64,000 nucleotides of DNA from Actinoalloteichus fjordicus (GTDB taxonomy: Bacteria > Actinomycetota > Actinomycetes > Mycobacteriales > Pseudonocardiaceae): positions 6,556,001-6,620,000 of the forward strand of contig NZ_CP016076.1 of NCBI RefSeq assembly GCF_001941625.1, given 5' to 3'. The position numbers and the translations under genes are program-made. Under the pieces are notes generated by a model. The model searched no databases and had not been told where the DNA came from. It saw nothing but the letters and a program-made list of their open reading frames with translations. How positions within the stretch are numbered: the first letter of the stretch is position 1; every line of letters starts with the position of its first letter. Below, piece by piece: positions 51,138 to 60,355 of this stretch.

Positions 51138-53048
51138 TCACCTGGTGACCGCCAGGCTCGCGACCACCTGTTCACAGGCCTGCGCAACTGCTGTCGCGCC
51201 CGCCTCGGTGTGCTGGCAGCCCACGTTCACCTGCACCTCGCCGTCGAAGTACACGTACCAGTCGACCTCGGCCGTGGACAACTGCTGTCGATAGTGGATG
51301 ACCTCGCGGCCCGCGAACTCCGCGGTCTCGTCCAGACCGGACACCTCGGCGCTGGCCGCATCGTAGTTGCGACGCACCTCGCCCACTGCCCGTTCCCGAT
51401 CGGCGTCGCTGTCGTAGTCCAACAGCCACTCCTCCACCACGATGAGATCGGTGTCCGGTGTTGAGTCGACGGGGCGGATCTGCACCGAACGGCGCTGCGC
51501 GTCCCCGCCGCTCTGTTCCCAGCCCGCCGGGGCGAGGAAGCGGTAGTCGTACTGGGCGATCTCCACGCCCTCCCCGACCGCGTCCCCGTCGACTGTGTCG
51601 CCGCCGACCTCACCGCCCGTGAGCGCAGTGCCGGGATCGCCCTTCCGGTCTCCGCTGAGGAACGCGAGCACGGCGACGATCCCGGCCAGCAGAACGACTC
51701 CCAGTGTGACCGGCAGTGCCCAACGGCGCAGGGACGTCGCGTCGCCCGGCCCGGCCGAGGCCGCAGGCCGGTTCCGATGATCGGCGGGCGGCGTAGGGCC
51801 TACGGACCCCGGTGTCGGCGACAGCCCAGGCGTCGGTAGTGGCTGTGGCACGCCCGGCACGCCCGACACGGACGGCGCCGGTAGTCCCGGCGGCGTCGGA
51901 GGGCCGGTCCTGACCACAGGCCCGCCGATGCGCGGTGGGGGGCCCTGCCTTGGTGCGGGCAGCCCGCTGGTGCGTTCCGGGTCGAGTGCGGCGGCCCGCA
52001 GCGCGCCCCGCGCCACCACGGTCTCCGGCTGGTCCAGCGTGGTGGGGACGATGCCGATCCGCTCGTGTACCAGCCGCGCGACCAGGGGAATCCGGCTGGA
52101 GCCGCCGACGAGGAAGACCCCTGCGAGGTCGCGTGTCCGGAGCCCGGCGTCCTGCGTCGTCGCGGTCACCAGATCGACCGCCCTGGTCACCGCGGGCTGG
52201 ATCAGTCGTTCCAGGTCGACCCTGGTCACGTGCGCATCCGGGAAGGGGTGCGGCATCGGCACGTCGGTGAAGGTGTGCCGGGATAACGTCTCCTTCGCCC
52301 CGCGCACGTCTTGATGCAGCACCCGGCGACGGCGGCGGTCGGCGAGTTCGCGGCCCGCCACGAGCAGCTGCCAGGCGGCCGGGTCGTGCGAGCCGACCTC
52401 GATGCCGAGGTGCTCCAGCAGCGCCTGATCGATGTCGGCGCCGCCGTAGTCGGGAATCCCCTTGTTCGCCAGCACCTCGAAGCCCGCGCCCCGGCTGCGC
52501 ACCACGCTGGCGTCGACCGTCCCGCCGCCGAGATCCAGCACCGCGAGCGGACCGGCCCCCACCGTCGAACCCGCCCTGGTGCCCGCGTGGAACACGGCGG
52601 CGGCGGCGGGTTCCTCGATCAGGATGAACTCCCGACCGAGACCGTGCGCGGCCTGTCGCAGGACCCTGGTGCGCATCGCGCCCCAGTCGGCGGGATGGGT
52701 CAACACCAACAGGTCGACCGGTGCGCCGTCGGCAAGCCTGCGCGCCTCGGCGACCGCCCTGGTCAACACCTCATGAACCACGTCGAGCACCGCGAGGACG
52801 GTGCTGCCCAGCAGCAGCTCCCCCTCGTCGATCCGCCGCTTCGGATGCGGCTCGTAGCGAGACGGGTCGATCCCCGCCTGCCGTTCGGCCTCGCGTCCGA
52901 CGAACAGCGTCCCGTCCACGGCGGCGAACACCGCGGACGGGACGAGCGGCTGCCCGTCGACCACCACCACCTGCGGTTCCCGGCCGTCGACCGAGAGGAC
53001 CACGCAGGTACTGGAGGTGCCGAAGTCGACCGCGACGTGCAGGCTCAC
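51138..53048 (-). CDS. Rv3446c-family type VII secretion-associated protein with Hsp70-like domain
   Basis: The 636-residue protein has an N-terminal Hsp70/actin-fold ATPase (VAVDFGTSSTCVVLSVDG, LAVLDLGGGTVDASVV, VFLVGGSSRIPLV). A Pro-rich linker (about 375-440), one transmembrane helix (about 448-470, WALPVTLGVVLLAGIVAVLA) and a C-terminal extracytoplasmic domain of about 150 residues follow. This is the layout of the Rv3446c family in ESX-4 loci. GTG 53048 is preferred (GGAG upstream) over GTG 53078. ATP-driven regulation across the membrane is a plausible role, unproven. Confidence 0.9.
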   Translation of the reverse strand: MSLHVAVDFGTSSTCVVLSVDGREPQVVVVDGQPLVPSAVFAAVDGTLFVGREAERQAGIDPSRYEPHPKRRIDEGELLLGSTVLAVLDVVHEVLTRAVAEARRLADGAPVDLLVLTHPADWGAMRTRVLRQAAHGLGREFILIEEPAAAAVFHAGTRAGSTVGAGPLAVLDLGGGTVDASVVRSRGAGFEVLANKGIPDYGGADIDQALLEHLGIEVGSHDPAAWQLLVAGRELADRRRRRVLHQDVRGAKETLSRHTFTDVPMPHPFPDAHVTRVDLERLIQPAVTRAVDLVTATTQDAGLRTRDLAGVFLVGGSSRIPLVARLVHERIGIVPTTLDQPETVVARGALRAAALDPERTSGLPAPRQGPPPRIGGPVVRTGPPTPPGLPAPSVSGVPGVPQPLPTPGLSPTPGSVGPTPPADHRNRPAASAGPGDATSLRRWALPVTLGVVLLAGIVAVLAFLSGDRKGDPGTALTGGEVGGDTVDGDAVGEGVEIAQYDYRFLAPAGWEQSGGDAQRRSVQIRPVDSTPDTDLIVVEEWLLDYDSDADRERAVGEVRRNYDAASAEVSGLDETAEFAGREVIHYRQQLSTAEVDWYVYFDGEVQVNVGCQHTEAGATAVAQACEQVVASLAVTR

Positions 53049-53100
53049 AAACGTCTCCGCTCGGTCGTCCCCGGGCACCTGGCGAATTCCAGGGCCGACT

Positions 53101-56100
53101 CTAGTACTCCGGCTCCACCCAACCGATCTGGATGAGCTGCTGGCCGGTCCGTCTGCTGACGATGGTGCCTCGGCCGGGCGGCAGCGCCGTCGGCTTGACG
53201 TTGCCGAGGATGTTGGACTCCTCCTTCGGCCCGCTCATGATGATGCCGGGGCTCGTGACCTCCTTCATCTTGCCGATGATCGGCTCGAAGCCCGCCCTGG
53301 TGCCGCCCGCGATGTTGCGGGCCAGGATCAGGTGGAGGCCGACGTCCTTGGCCTGCGCCACATACGGCGCGAGCGGGGCCAGCGGGTTGGCCCCCTGCGG
53401 AGAGACCAGCTCGTAGTCGTCGACGATGATGAACAGCTCCGGGCCCTTCCACCAGGACCGGTTCCGCAACTCCTCCTGGGTCACGTTCGGACCGGGCAGC
53501 CGCTTGTCCAGCGACTTCTTGATGTCCGCGACATAGCCCTTCACCTGCTGCGCCGAGGCGGCGTACTCGAGCAGGTGATCCGTCTGGAGGTAGCCGAGCA
53601 GCGTCCGCCGGTAGTCCACCAGCAGGATCAGCGCCTCCTTGGAGGTGTAGTTGTTGACGATGCCGCTGATGATCGTCCGCAGCAGGTTCGTCTTGCCCGC
53701 CTCGCGTTCGGCGAAGGCCACGAAGTGCGGGTCGGACTCGAAATCGAGGAAGACGGGCGCCAACTCGTTCTCGTCGACGCCGATCGGCACCAGCTTCTTT
53801 CCGGCGGGCTGCTGGAACGCCGGGATCTCCTCGTACCGCAGGAGCTGCGGCAGCAGTCGGACCTTCGGGGCGTGCGGGCCCTTCCAGGCCGCCGTGATCT
53901 TGGCGACCGCGTCGCCGACGCCGTTGCCGATGTCGCCCGCGTCGCTGACGGCGTCGACCCTCGGCAGTCCGGTCAGGAAGTGCAGCTTGTCCGGCGAGAG
54001 GCCTCGGCCGGGGATGCCCTGGGGAACGTTGACCGCGGCGCGCCGGTCCACCTCGGACTCGGTGGTGTCACCGAGCCGCAGCTCCAGCCTGGTGAGCAGC
54101 AGGTCCTTCAACGCGGGGCGCACCTCGGCCCAGCGGTTCGCGGCGACGATGATGTGCACGCCGTAGGACAGGCCCTGCGCCGCCAGCGTCTGGACCTGCT
54201 TCTCCAGGGCGTCGAACTCGGTCTTGAAGTTCAGCCAGCCGTCGATGATGAAGAAGACGTCGCCGAACGGGTCGTCGGCGGCCTCACCCTGGCGCTTCCT
54301 GGCCCGATAGTCCGCCATCGAGTCGACGTTGAGCTGAGCGAACCTCGCCTCTCGGGCGGCGATGATCCCACTGACCTCGGCGAAGGTCCGGCGCACCGTG
54401 TCCGGGTCGCGCCTGCTCGCCACGCCGCCGACGTGCGGCAGCCCCGCGAGGCTGCCGAGCGTGCCGCCACCGAAGTCCAGGCAGTAGAACTGAACCTCCT
54501 GCGGCGTGTGGGTCAACGCCATCGACATGATCAGCGTCCGCAGCAGCATCGACTTGCCCGCCTGCGGGCCGCCGACCACCGCCGCGTGGCCCTTACCCCC
54601 GGAGAGGTCCGCCCAGAGCAGGTCACGCCGCTGGTCGAAGGGCTTGTCGACGAGGCCGAGCGGGACGGTGAGCCTGCCGTTGCCGTAGAACCCGACCGGG
54701 CTGAGCCCCCGGTCCTCAGTCTGCGACAGCGGCGGAAGGAGCTGGTCGAGCGACGGCGGCTCGGTCAGCGGCGGCAGCCACACCTCGTGGGCGGGCGGTC
54801 CCTGGCCGACGAGCCTGCCGACGAGCACGTCGAGGCTGCTCGGCTCATCCGCCTTCTCCTCCTTCTTCTCCTCCTTGACCTCTTCGACCTGTTGCACCGG
54901 TTCCTGGGGAATCTCGATGTAGTCGGGGACGAACAACTTCGGACGACGGTCCGCCGTCACCGGTGCAGAGGACGGGCCGACCTGGATGCCCGCAGGCCGG
55001 TACGGGCCTGAGACGTAGGAGGCCTTGAACCGCACCATGCTCGTCGTGTCGAACTTCAGGTAGCCAGAGCCGGGGATCGACGGCAGTTCGTAGGCGTCGG
55101 GCACGCCGATCGCGGCCCGCGACTCGGAGGCCGAGAACGTCTTCAGACCGATTCGGTAGGACAGGAAGGTGTCCAGACCACGCAGCTTGCCCTCTTCCAA
55201 CCGCTGCGATGCCAACAGCATGTGCACCTGGAGCGATCGGCCGACTCGACCGATCTGAAGGAACAGATCGATGAAGTCCGGCTTGGCGACGAGCATCTCG
55301 GAGAACTCGTCGATGCAGATGAACAGCGCGGGAAGCGGATCGAGATCGGCGCCGTTCTCCCGTGCCTTCTGATAATCCCAGACGTTCTTGAAATTGCCCT
55401 TGTGCAGGACTTCCTGCCTGCGGGCCATCTCGCCCGCGATGGCGTCCTTCATCCGGTCGACCATGGTCAGGTCGCCCGCGAGGTTCGTGATCGTCGCTGC
55501 GACGTGCGGCGCCACGTCCAGTCCCGAGAACGTCGCACCACCCTTGAAGTCGACCAGGATCATGTTCAGCGAGGTCGAGGAGTGCGTGGCGAGCAGCCCC
55601 AGCACCAGCGTCCGCAGGAACTCGGACTTACCGGAACCGGTCGCGCCGACGCACAGGCCGTGCGGGCCCATGCCGCCTGCGGCGGCCTCCTTGATGTCGA
55701 GTTCCACGAGCTGCCCGTGCTCGCCGACGCCGAAGGCGACCTTGTAACGGTCGCGCACCGGCCGGGGGCGCCAGGCCTCCTGGACGTCGAAGGTCATCGG
55801 GTCGCCGGGGATGCCCGCCATCTCGAGCACGCCGGGGTTGGACAGCAGGGGCTCGTCCTCCTCCTCCTGCTGCGCGGCGGCGCTGATCCGATACGGGGCC
55901 AGCCGCCTGGCCAACGCCTCCGCCTCGGCGAGGCTGATGCCGTCCGGAGCGCCGAACCATTCGACGCCGCCCGCGCCCTTCGCGCCGAGGCGATCGGCCT
56001 CGACCACCATGCGCAGGCCTCGGCGGGAGGTCAGGTTGCCCAGCGAGTCGGACAGGTCGAGCAGCGTGACGCCGACCAGGCCCTCCTCCATGAGGATGTG

Positions 56101-57090
56101 CTCCTCGCGGCTCACATCGCCGTCGTCGATGACGATGACGATGTGCGGCTGATCGGGCTGCACGGGCGCGTTGCGGCTGAACCGCTGCCGATCCCGGATC
56201 TGGTCGGCGAGCCAGGCTTCGATCTGGCCGAGGGAGCCCGCCATCATCCGGAGCTGGCCGATGCCGTCGGTGAGCGTGGGGTGCTGCGCGTGCGGCAGCC
56301 ACTTGACCCACTCCCACTCCTGCTTGGTCTTGCCCGCCGCGACGACGGCGATCAACACGTCCTCGGGGCTGTGGAACGTCGCGAGCTGCGCGAGCAGCGC
56401 CCTGGCCAACGGTCGGGTGTGCTCACGCTCGCCGTTGAGCCCGATCGCGGCGAATCCGCGCAGCGAGATCGCGATCGGCATGTCGGGCAGGATCGAGTGT
56501 CCCCGTACGAATCGACGCAGGGCCAGCGTGGTCAGCGGCTCCAGCTCGTCGACCGGGCCGGTCTGCGGCGGGACGAGGCGGGTGGACAGCCGTTGCGGGC
56601 CGCGACCGGATCGGAGTTGGCAGAAGTCGGGGTCGTTCGTCCGACGCTCCCACAGTCTGCGGCTGCTCGCGGCGATGGACCATAGCGCCTGCGGGTCGGG
56701 GTGACTCCATTCGCGGGCCGCCCGCTGTTCGTCGGCGGCCTCCCGCGCGCGATCCCGCATCTGTCCGAGGTACCGCAGGTAGTCCTTGCGGTCCTCGTTC
56801 ATCTCGGCCTTCTTCTGGGCCTGTCCGTTTCCGCGACCGCCCGCCATCATCCCGATGGTCGAGATGAGGAACATGCCGCCCATCATCATCATCATGGGGC
56901 TGCGTCGCACCATGAACATGAAGGCCATCATGCCGATGGAGGCCACGATCATGATCACGGGCAACAACTTCTGAATGATGTTGCCGGGAATGGTCCTCGG
57001 CACCTCGGGCGGCGGTTCGAGGTGCACCTCTCCGCCGGGGAGCCTGGGGGCTGCCAGTCGCGGCGACCGCTTGAACCTCAGCGTGCTCAC
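53101..57090 (-). CDS. eccC4: Type VII secretion FtsK/SpoIIIE ATPase EccC (ESX-4)
   Basis: The 1329-residue motor of the ESX-4 channel has two N-terminal transmembrane helices (about residues 35-85, Met-rich MIVASIGMMAFMFMV and MMMMMGGMFLISTIGMM) and three ATPase domains. Walker A motifs are GATGSGKSEF near residue 482, GGPQAGKSM near 838 and EREAGKTNL near 1128. Domain 1 has Walker B LFICIDEF with the catalytic Glu. Domains 2 and 3 have IIDGW and VDDYE, typical degenerate sites that bind substrate or regulate. GTG 57090 follows GAGAGGTG. A single-chain EccC of this length is standard for ESX-4. Confidence 0.96.
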   Translation of the reverse strand: MSTLRFKRSPRLAAPRLPGGEVHLEPPPEVPRTIPGNIIQKLLPVIMIVASIGMMAFMFMVRRSPMMMMMGGMFLISTIGMMAGGRGNGQAQKKAEMNEDRKDYLRYLGQMRDRAREAADEQRAAREWSHPDPQALWSIAASSRRLWERRTNDPDFCQLRSGRGPQRLSTRLVPPQTGPVDELEPLTTLALRRFVRGHSILPDMPIAISLRGFAAIGLNGEREHTRPLARALLAQLATFHSPEDVLIAVVAAGKTKQEWEWVKWLPHAQHPTLTDGIGQLRMMAGSLGQIEAWLADQIRDRQRFSRNAPVQPDQPHIVIVIDDGDVSREEHILMEEGLVGVTLLDLSDSLGNLTSRRGLRMVVEADRLGAKGAGGVEWFGAPDGISLAEAEALARRLAPYRISAAAQQEEEDEPLLSNPGVLEMAGIPGDPMTFDVQEAWRPRPVRDRYKVAFGVGEHGQLVELDIKEAAAGGMGPHGLCVGATGSGKSEFLRTLVLGLLATHSSTSLNMILVDFKGGATFSGLDVAPHVAATITNLAGDLTMVDRMKDAIAGEMARRQEVLHKGNFKNVWDYQKARENGADLDPLPALFICIDEFSEMLVAKPDFIDLFLQIGRVGRSLQVHMLLASQRLEEGKLRGLDTFLSYRIGLKTFSASESRAAIGVPDAYELPSIPGSGYLKFDTTSMVRFKASYVSGPYRPAGIQVGPSSAPVTADRRPKLFVPDYIEIPQEPVQQVEEVKEEKKEEKADEPSSLDVLVGRLVGQGPPAHEVWLPPLTEPPSLDQLLPPLSQTEDRGLSPVGFYGNGRLTVPLGLVDKPFDQRRDLLWADLSGGKGHAAVVGGPQAGKSMLLRTLIMSMALTHTPQEVQFYCLDFGGGTLGSLAGLPHVGGVASRRDPDTVRRTFAEVSGIIAAREARFAQLNVDSMADYRARKRQGEAADDPFGDVFFIIDGWLNFKTEFDALEKQVQTLAAQGLSYGVHIIVAANRWAEVRPALKDLLLTRLELRLGDTTESEVDRRAAVNVPQGIPGRGLSPDKLHFLTGLPRVDAVSDAGDIGNGVGDAVAKITAAWKGPHAPKVRLLPQLLRYEEIPAFQQPAGKKLVPIGVDENELAPVFLDFESDPHFVAFAEREAGKTNLLRTIISGIVNNYTSKEALILLVDYRRTLLGYLQTDHLLEYAASAQQVKGYVADIKKSLDKRLPGPNVTQEELRNRSWWKGPELFIIVDDYELVSPQGANPLAPLAPYVAQAKDVGLHLILARNIAGGTRAGFEPIIGKMKEVTSPGIIMSGPKEESNILGNVKPTALPPGRGTIVSRRTGQQLIQIGWVEPEY

Positions 57091-57427
57091 CGAAGACGCA
57101 CCTCTCGAACTCGATGTGGTGGTTGTCGCTCGACGACATCCGATGGGTCTCGACGAACGATCGGGCAACGTGCTGGACGACGAGCCGCATACATTCTGAT
57201 CGTTGTCTTCGAACTCCCGGACGCGAGCCTGCCGGTGCCGCCATACTAGGGTCGCTCGGCGACGGGCCGGGACGGTTTCGAACAACCAGACCTTAATGCC
57301 CGCCTCTCGGCGGGGAGCGAGCGACGACAGTCTTCCGGCGATCCACTCGGTGGCCGAGGACCGGCCTCGATCATCGCGCCGCCGCGCCGCAGGAGACTTG
57401 GACCGACGACAAGACCAGGAGACTCAA

Positions 57428-58831
57428 GTGGCGACCGGTACGACGGTGTTCAGCCGGGTCACGGTGGTTGCGCCGAAGACACGCATCGATGTCGCACTGC
57501 CCGCCGACGTGGCAGTGGCCGACATCCTCCCGATGGTGCTGGAGATGGCCAAAGAGGTCACCCCGGACGGCGGCGCGCGGCACGGCGGCTGGTGCCTGAG
57601 CAAGATGGGCGAGGGGCCGCTGACGCCCAATCGCACCCTCGCGTCCCTCGGTGTCGTCGACGGGGAGATCCTCCAGCTCCGGCGTCGCATCGACAATCCG
57701 CCGCCGCCCCTCTACGACGACGTCGTCGACGCGATCTCGGACTCCGACCCGAACAGCTTCCGGCCCTGGACCAAGGAGACGGCCCATCGGCTCGGGCACC
57801 TGGCAGGCGTGCTCGGCCTGCTCGCCGCCGCCGTGGCGGTCTTCCTCGCCGGGCCCACCAACAACCTCGCCGCCGCCATCACCGGCGGTGTCGCGGCGAT
57901 CGTCGCCATCAGCCTCGGCACGGTGATCGCCCGCGTCTACCGCGCGGTGACCACCGGTCTGCTGATCGCGGCGGCGGGCGGCCTGCCGATGGCCTTCGTC
58001 TCCGGCTTCTACATCGTGCCGGGGGCTCAGCCCCGCCCCGCCTTCCTGCTGGCCTTCACACTGATCCTGGTCGCATCCGCAGCCTGCATCATGCTGCTGG
58101 GCACCGGGATCACGGTGTTCGTGGCATCGGCGACGGCCGGTCTCTTCGGCACCATCGCCTTCTTCATCGCCACCTTCGTCGCCCACCCCGGCCCCGGCAT
58201 CGCCGCAGGTGCCGCCGCAGTCGGCGTCGCGACGATCTCGCTGCTGCCCCGGCTCACGATCCAACTGGCCAAGCTGCCGCTGCCGCAGGTGCCAGGCAAC
58301 GCGGAGGACCTCAAGGACGACGGCGGGTTCCCGGACTACGCCGTCATCGAACGCCGTTCCGGCCTCGCCCACGAGTACATGACCGGCATGATCATCGGCT
58401 GTGGCGCCACGGCGGCCGTCGGCTCGGTGATCGCCGCGGCCTCCGAGACCATCTGGGGGCCGATCTTCGGCGTCGTGGTGGCGATCGTGCTGCTCATGCG
58501 GTCGCGGACCTACGCCAACGGCGTCCAGGCCATCGCCCTGCTGATGTGCGGGATCGCGACCTTCGCGGGTCTGATGATCGGCTGGCTGATGATCAGCGCG
58601 GGCGACACGCTGACGCTGCTGCTGTGGACGATGAGCAGCCTGTTGGCGTTGGCGGTGGCGGGCTTCGTCTTCGGCGTCGTCTTCCCCGAGCAGAAGTTCT
58701 CCCCGGTGCTGCGTCGCTCGGTCGACATCTTCGAGGCGGTGATGATCGCGGCGGTCATCCCGTTGGCGCTGGCGGTGATGGACCTCTACAGCACGTTCCG
58801 CCACCTGATCCAGATCGATCTGGGCTTCTAG
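57428..58831 (+). CDS. eccD4: Type VII secretion channel protein EccD (ESX-4)
   Basis: The 467-residue protein has an N-terminal ubiquitin-like domain (TTVFSRVTVVAPKTRIDVAL to about residue 90, with GEGPLTPNRTLASLGVVDGE) and eleven hydrophobic helices that form the pore-lining part. GTG 57428 is chosen by GGAG upstream and the domain start; the long upstream frame is non-coding. It diverges from eccC and is followed 3 bp later by mycP. Confidence 0.94.
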   Translation: MATGTTVFSRVTVVAPKTRIDVALPADVAVADILPMVLEMAKEVTPDGGARHGGWCLSKMGEGPLTPNRTLASLGVVDGEILQLRRRIDNPPPPLYDDVVDAISDSDPNSFRPWTKETAHRLGHLAGVLGLLAAAVAVFLAGPTNNLAAAITGGVAAIVAISLGTVIARVYRAVTTGLLIAAAGGLPMAFVSGFYIVPGAQPRPAFLLAFTLILVASAACIMLLGTGITVFVASATAGLFGTIAFFIATFVAHPGPGIAAGAAAVGVATISLLPRLTIQLAKLPLPQVPGNAEDLKDDGGFPDYAVIERRSGLAHEYMTGMIIGCGATAAVGSVIAAASETIWGPIFGVVVAIVLLMRSRTYANGVQAIALLMCGIATFAGLMIGWLMISAGDTLTLLLWTMSSLLALAVAGFVFGVVFPEQKFSPVLRRSVDIFEAVMIAAVIPLALAVMDLYSTFRHLIQIDLGF

Positions 58832-58834
58832 TCG

Positions 58835-60268
58835 ATGGGGCTCGCGATGACCTCCACCCGCATGACACGACGTGTCCTGGTCGCCCTCTCCGCCGGGCTG
58901 CTGGCGCTGGGGCTGCCCTTGGCCGGGGCGCCCGCCCTGGCCCAGCAGGCGGACGTCGAGGACACCGTCACCGACGCCGCGCAGTACCCGCCTGCCGATC
59001 CGGCCATGGTGCCGGGCAATCCCAGTTCGGGCAGCGGCGATCACTCGCAGTTCACGCATGAGGTGGAGTGCATCAGCCCGAACGGGAGCCTGCCCACCGA
59101 TCTCCAGCAGACGCCGTGGGGACAGATGTTCCTGCGGATCGACGAGGCGCAGCGGTATGCCACCGGCGTGGGCCAGCGGGTCGCGGTGATCGACACCGGC
59201 GTCAGCGTGCACCCCAGGCTCGCGGGCCGGGTCGAGGGCATCGGCGACTACATCGCGGACGCGAACGGCCTGACCGACTGCGACGGCCACGGCACGATCG
59301 TCGCCGGAATCATCGCGGCCGCCGAGGACCCGGTGACCGGTTTCACGGGGGTCGCCCCCGATGCGGAGATCCTCTCGATCCGCAACGTCTCCCATTTCTA
59401 CGGTCCGGTCGACCGGCTGGAGGAGCAGGCGATCCAGGCCGGGAACCTCGAGACGATGTCTCGGGCGATCGTGCTGGCCGCCGACCGAGGCGCGACCGTG
59501 ATCAACCTCTCCGAGACGGCCTGCGTCGTCGCGACCTACCCGGACGACTTCTACACGGCGCAGCTGCGGGCGGCGATCAACTATGCGATCGAGCGCGACA
59601 TCGTGGTCATCGCCGCAGCGGGGAACCACAACCAGGACGATCCGGCCTGCGCCAACTCCAACACCCCGAACTCCCTGCAGAATCACACCTTCCCCGGCGT
59701 GTTCCCCGAGGTGCTGACGGTCGGGTCGATCGGTGGGGACGGGGCGCTCTCCGAGTTCTCCGTCCAGGGCGACTGGGTGGACATCGTGGCGCCCGGCGAG
59801 GACATCATCTCGCTGGACCCGGCGGCAGGCGCCACGTCGCTGGCGAACCAGGTTGCCAGCCCGCAGGGCGACCTCGGTCCGATCGAGGGCACCAGCTTCT
59901 CGGCTCCCTACGTCGCCGGGGTCGCCGCGCTGGTCCGAGAGCGCTACCCCGACCTCAGCGCCGAGCAGGTGGTGAACCGACTCGTCCGTACGGCCCAGCA
60001 CCCCGGCGGGCTGGAGGGTCGCAGCTTCGGCGTCGGCTACGGCGTCCTCGATCCGGTGGCGGCCCTGACCGAGGTCCTTCCCGAGGAGCACGGCATCGAG
60101 CCTGCCGCGCCGGAACAGGCGAGGAACGAGCTGCCACCGATGCCGCCGTTCGACTGGACGCCCACCATCGTCGCGGTCTCCGGTGCGGGCGGCGGCCTCG
60201 TCCTGCTGGGGATCACGCTCTTCATCGTCCGCGCCGTCCGCCACACCCGACAGGGCAGCGAGGCCTGA
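58835..60268 (+). CDS. mycP4: Mycosin subtilase MycP (ESX-4)
   Basis: The membrane-anchored subtilisin of type VII systems. It has a signal sequence (residues 12-37), the catalytic Asp120 in VIDTGV, His152 in DGHGT, the oxyanion Asn in AAAGNHN and Ser354 in GTSFSAP. A C-terminal transmembrane helix (about 448-468) and a basic cytoplasmic tail follow. The 477-residue length fits MycP. ATG 58835 is 3 nt past the eccD stop; ATG 58847 is possible. It stabilises the ESX complex and may process substrates. Confidence 0.95.
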   Translation: MGLAMTSTRMTRRVLVALSAGLLALGLPLAGAPALAQQADVEDTVTDAAQYPPADPAMVPGNPSSGSGDHSQFTHEVECISPNGSLPTDLQQTPWGQMFLRIDEAQRYATGVGQRVAVIDTGVSVHPRLAGRVEGIGDYIADANGLTDCDGHGTIVAGIIAAAEDPVTGFTGVAPDAEILSIRNVSHFYGPVDRLEEQAIQAGNLETMSRAIVLAADRGATVINLSETACVVATYPDDFYTAQLRAAINYAIERDIVVIAAAGNHNQDDPACANSNTPNSLQNHTFPGVFPEVLTVGSIGGDGALSEFSVQGDWVDIVAPGEDIISLDPAAGATSLANQVASPQGDLGPIEGTSFSAPYVAGVAALVRERYPDLSAEQVVNRLVRTAQHPGGLEGRSFGVGYGVLDPVAALTEVLPEEHGIEPAAPEQARNELPPMPPFDWTPTIVAVSGAGGGLVLLGITLFIVRAVRHTRQGSEA

Positions 60269-60280
60269 GGAGCCCGAGTG

Positions 60281-60318
60281 GAAACGGTCGGCCGCCGAAA
60301 AGGGCGGCCGACCGTTTC
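60281..60318. terminator. Bidirectional 16-bp terminator between mycP and the PPE-like gene
   Basis: GAAACGGTCGGCCGCC (60281-60296), loop GAAAAG, then GGCGGCCGACCGTTTC (60303-60318), a perfect stem with T-rich ends on both strands. Confidence 0.9.
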
Positions 60319-60355
60319 TGTCCGCGAGTGTGTCGACGTCAGCGCAGTCCCGACG

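Noticed and set aside
57371-60244. A 957-codon open frame on the - strand
   Set aside because: It is antisense to eccD and mycP, rich in Arg/Asp/His and lacking domains.
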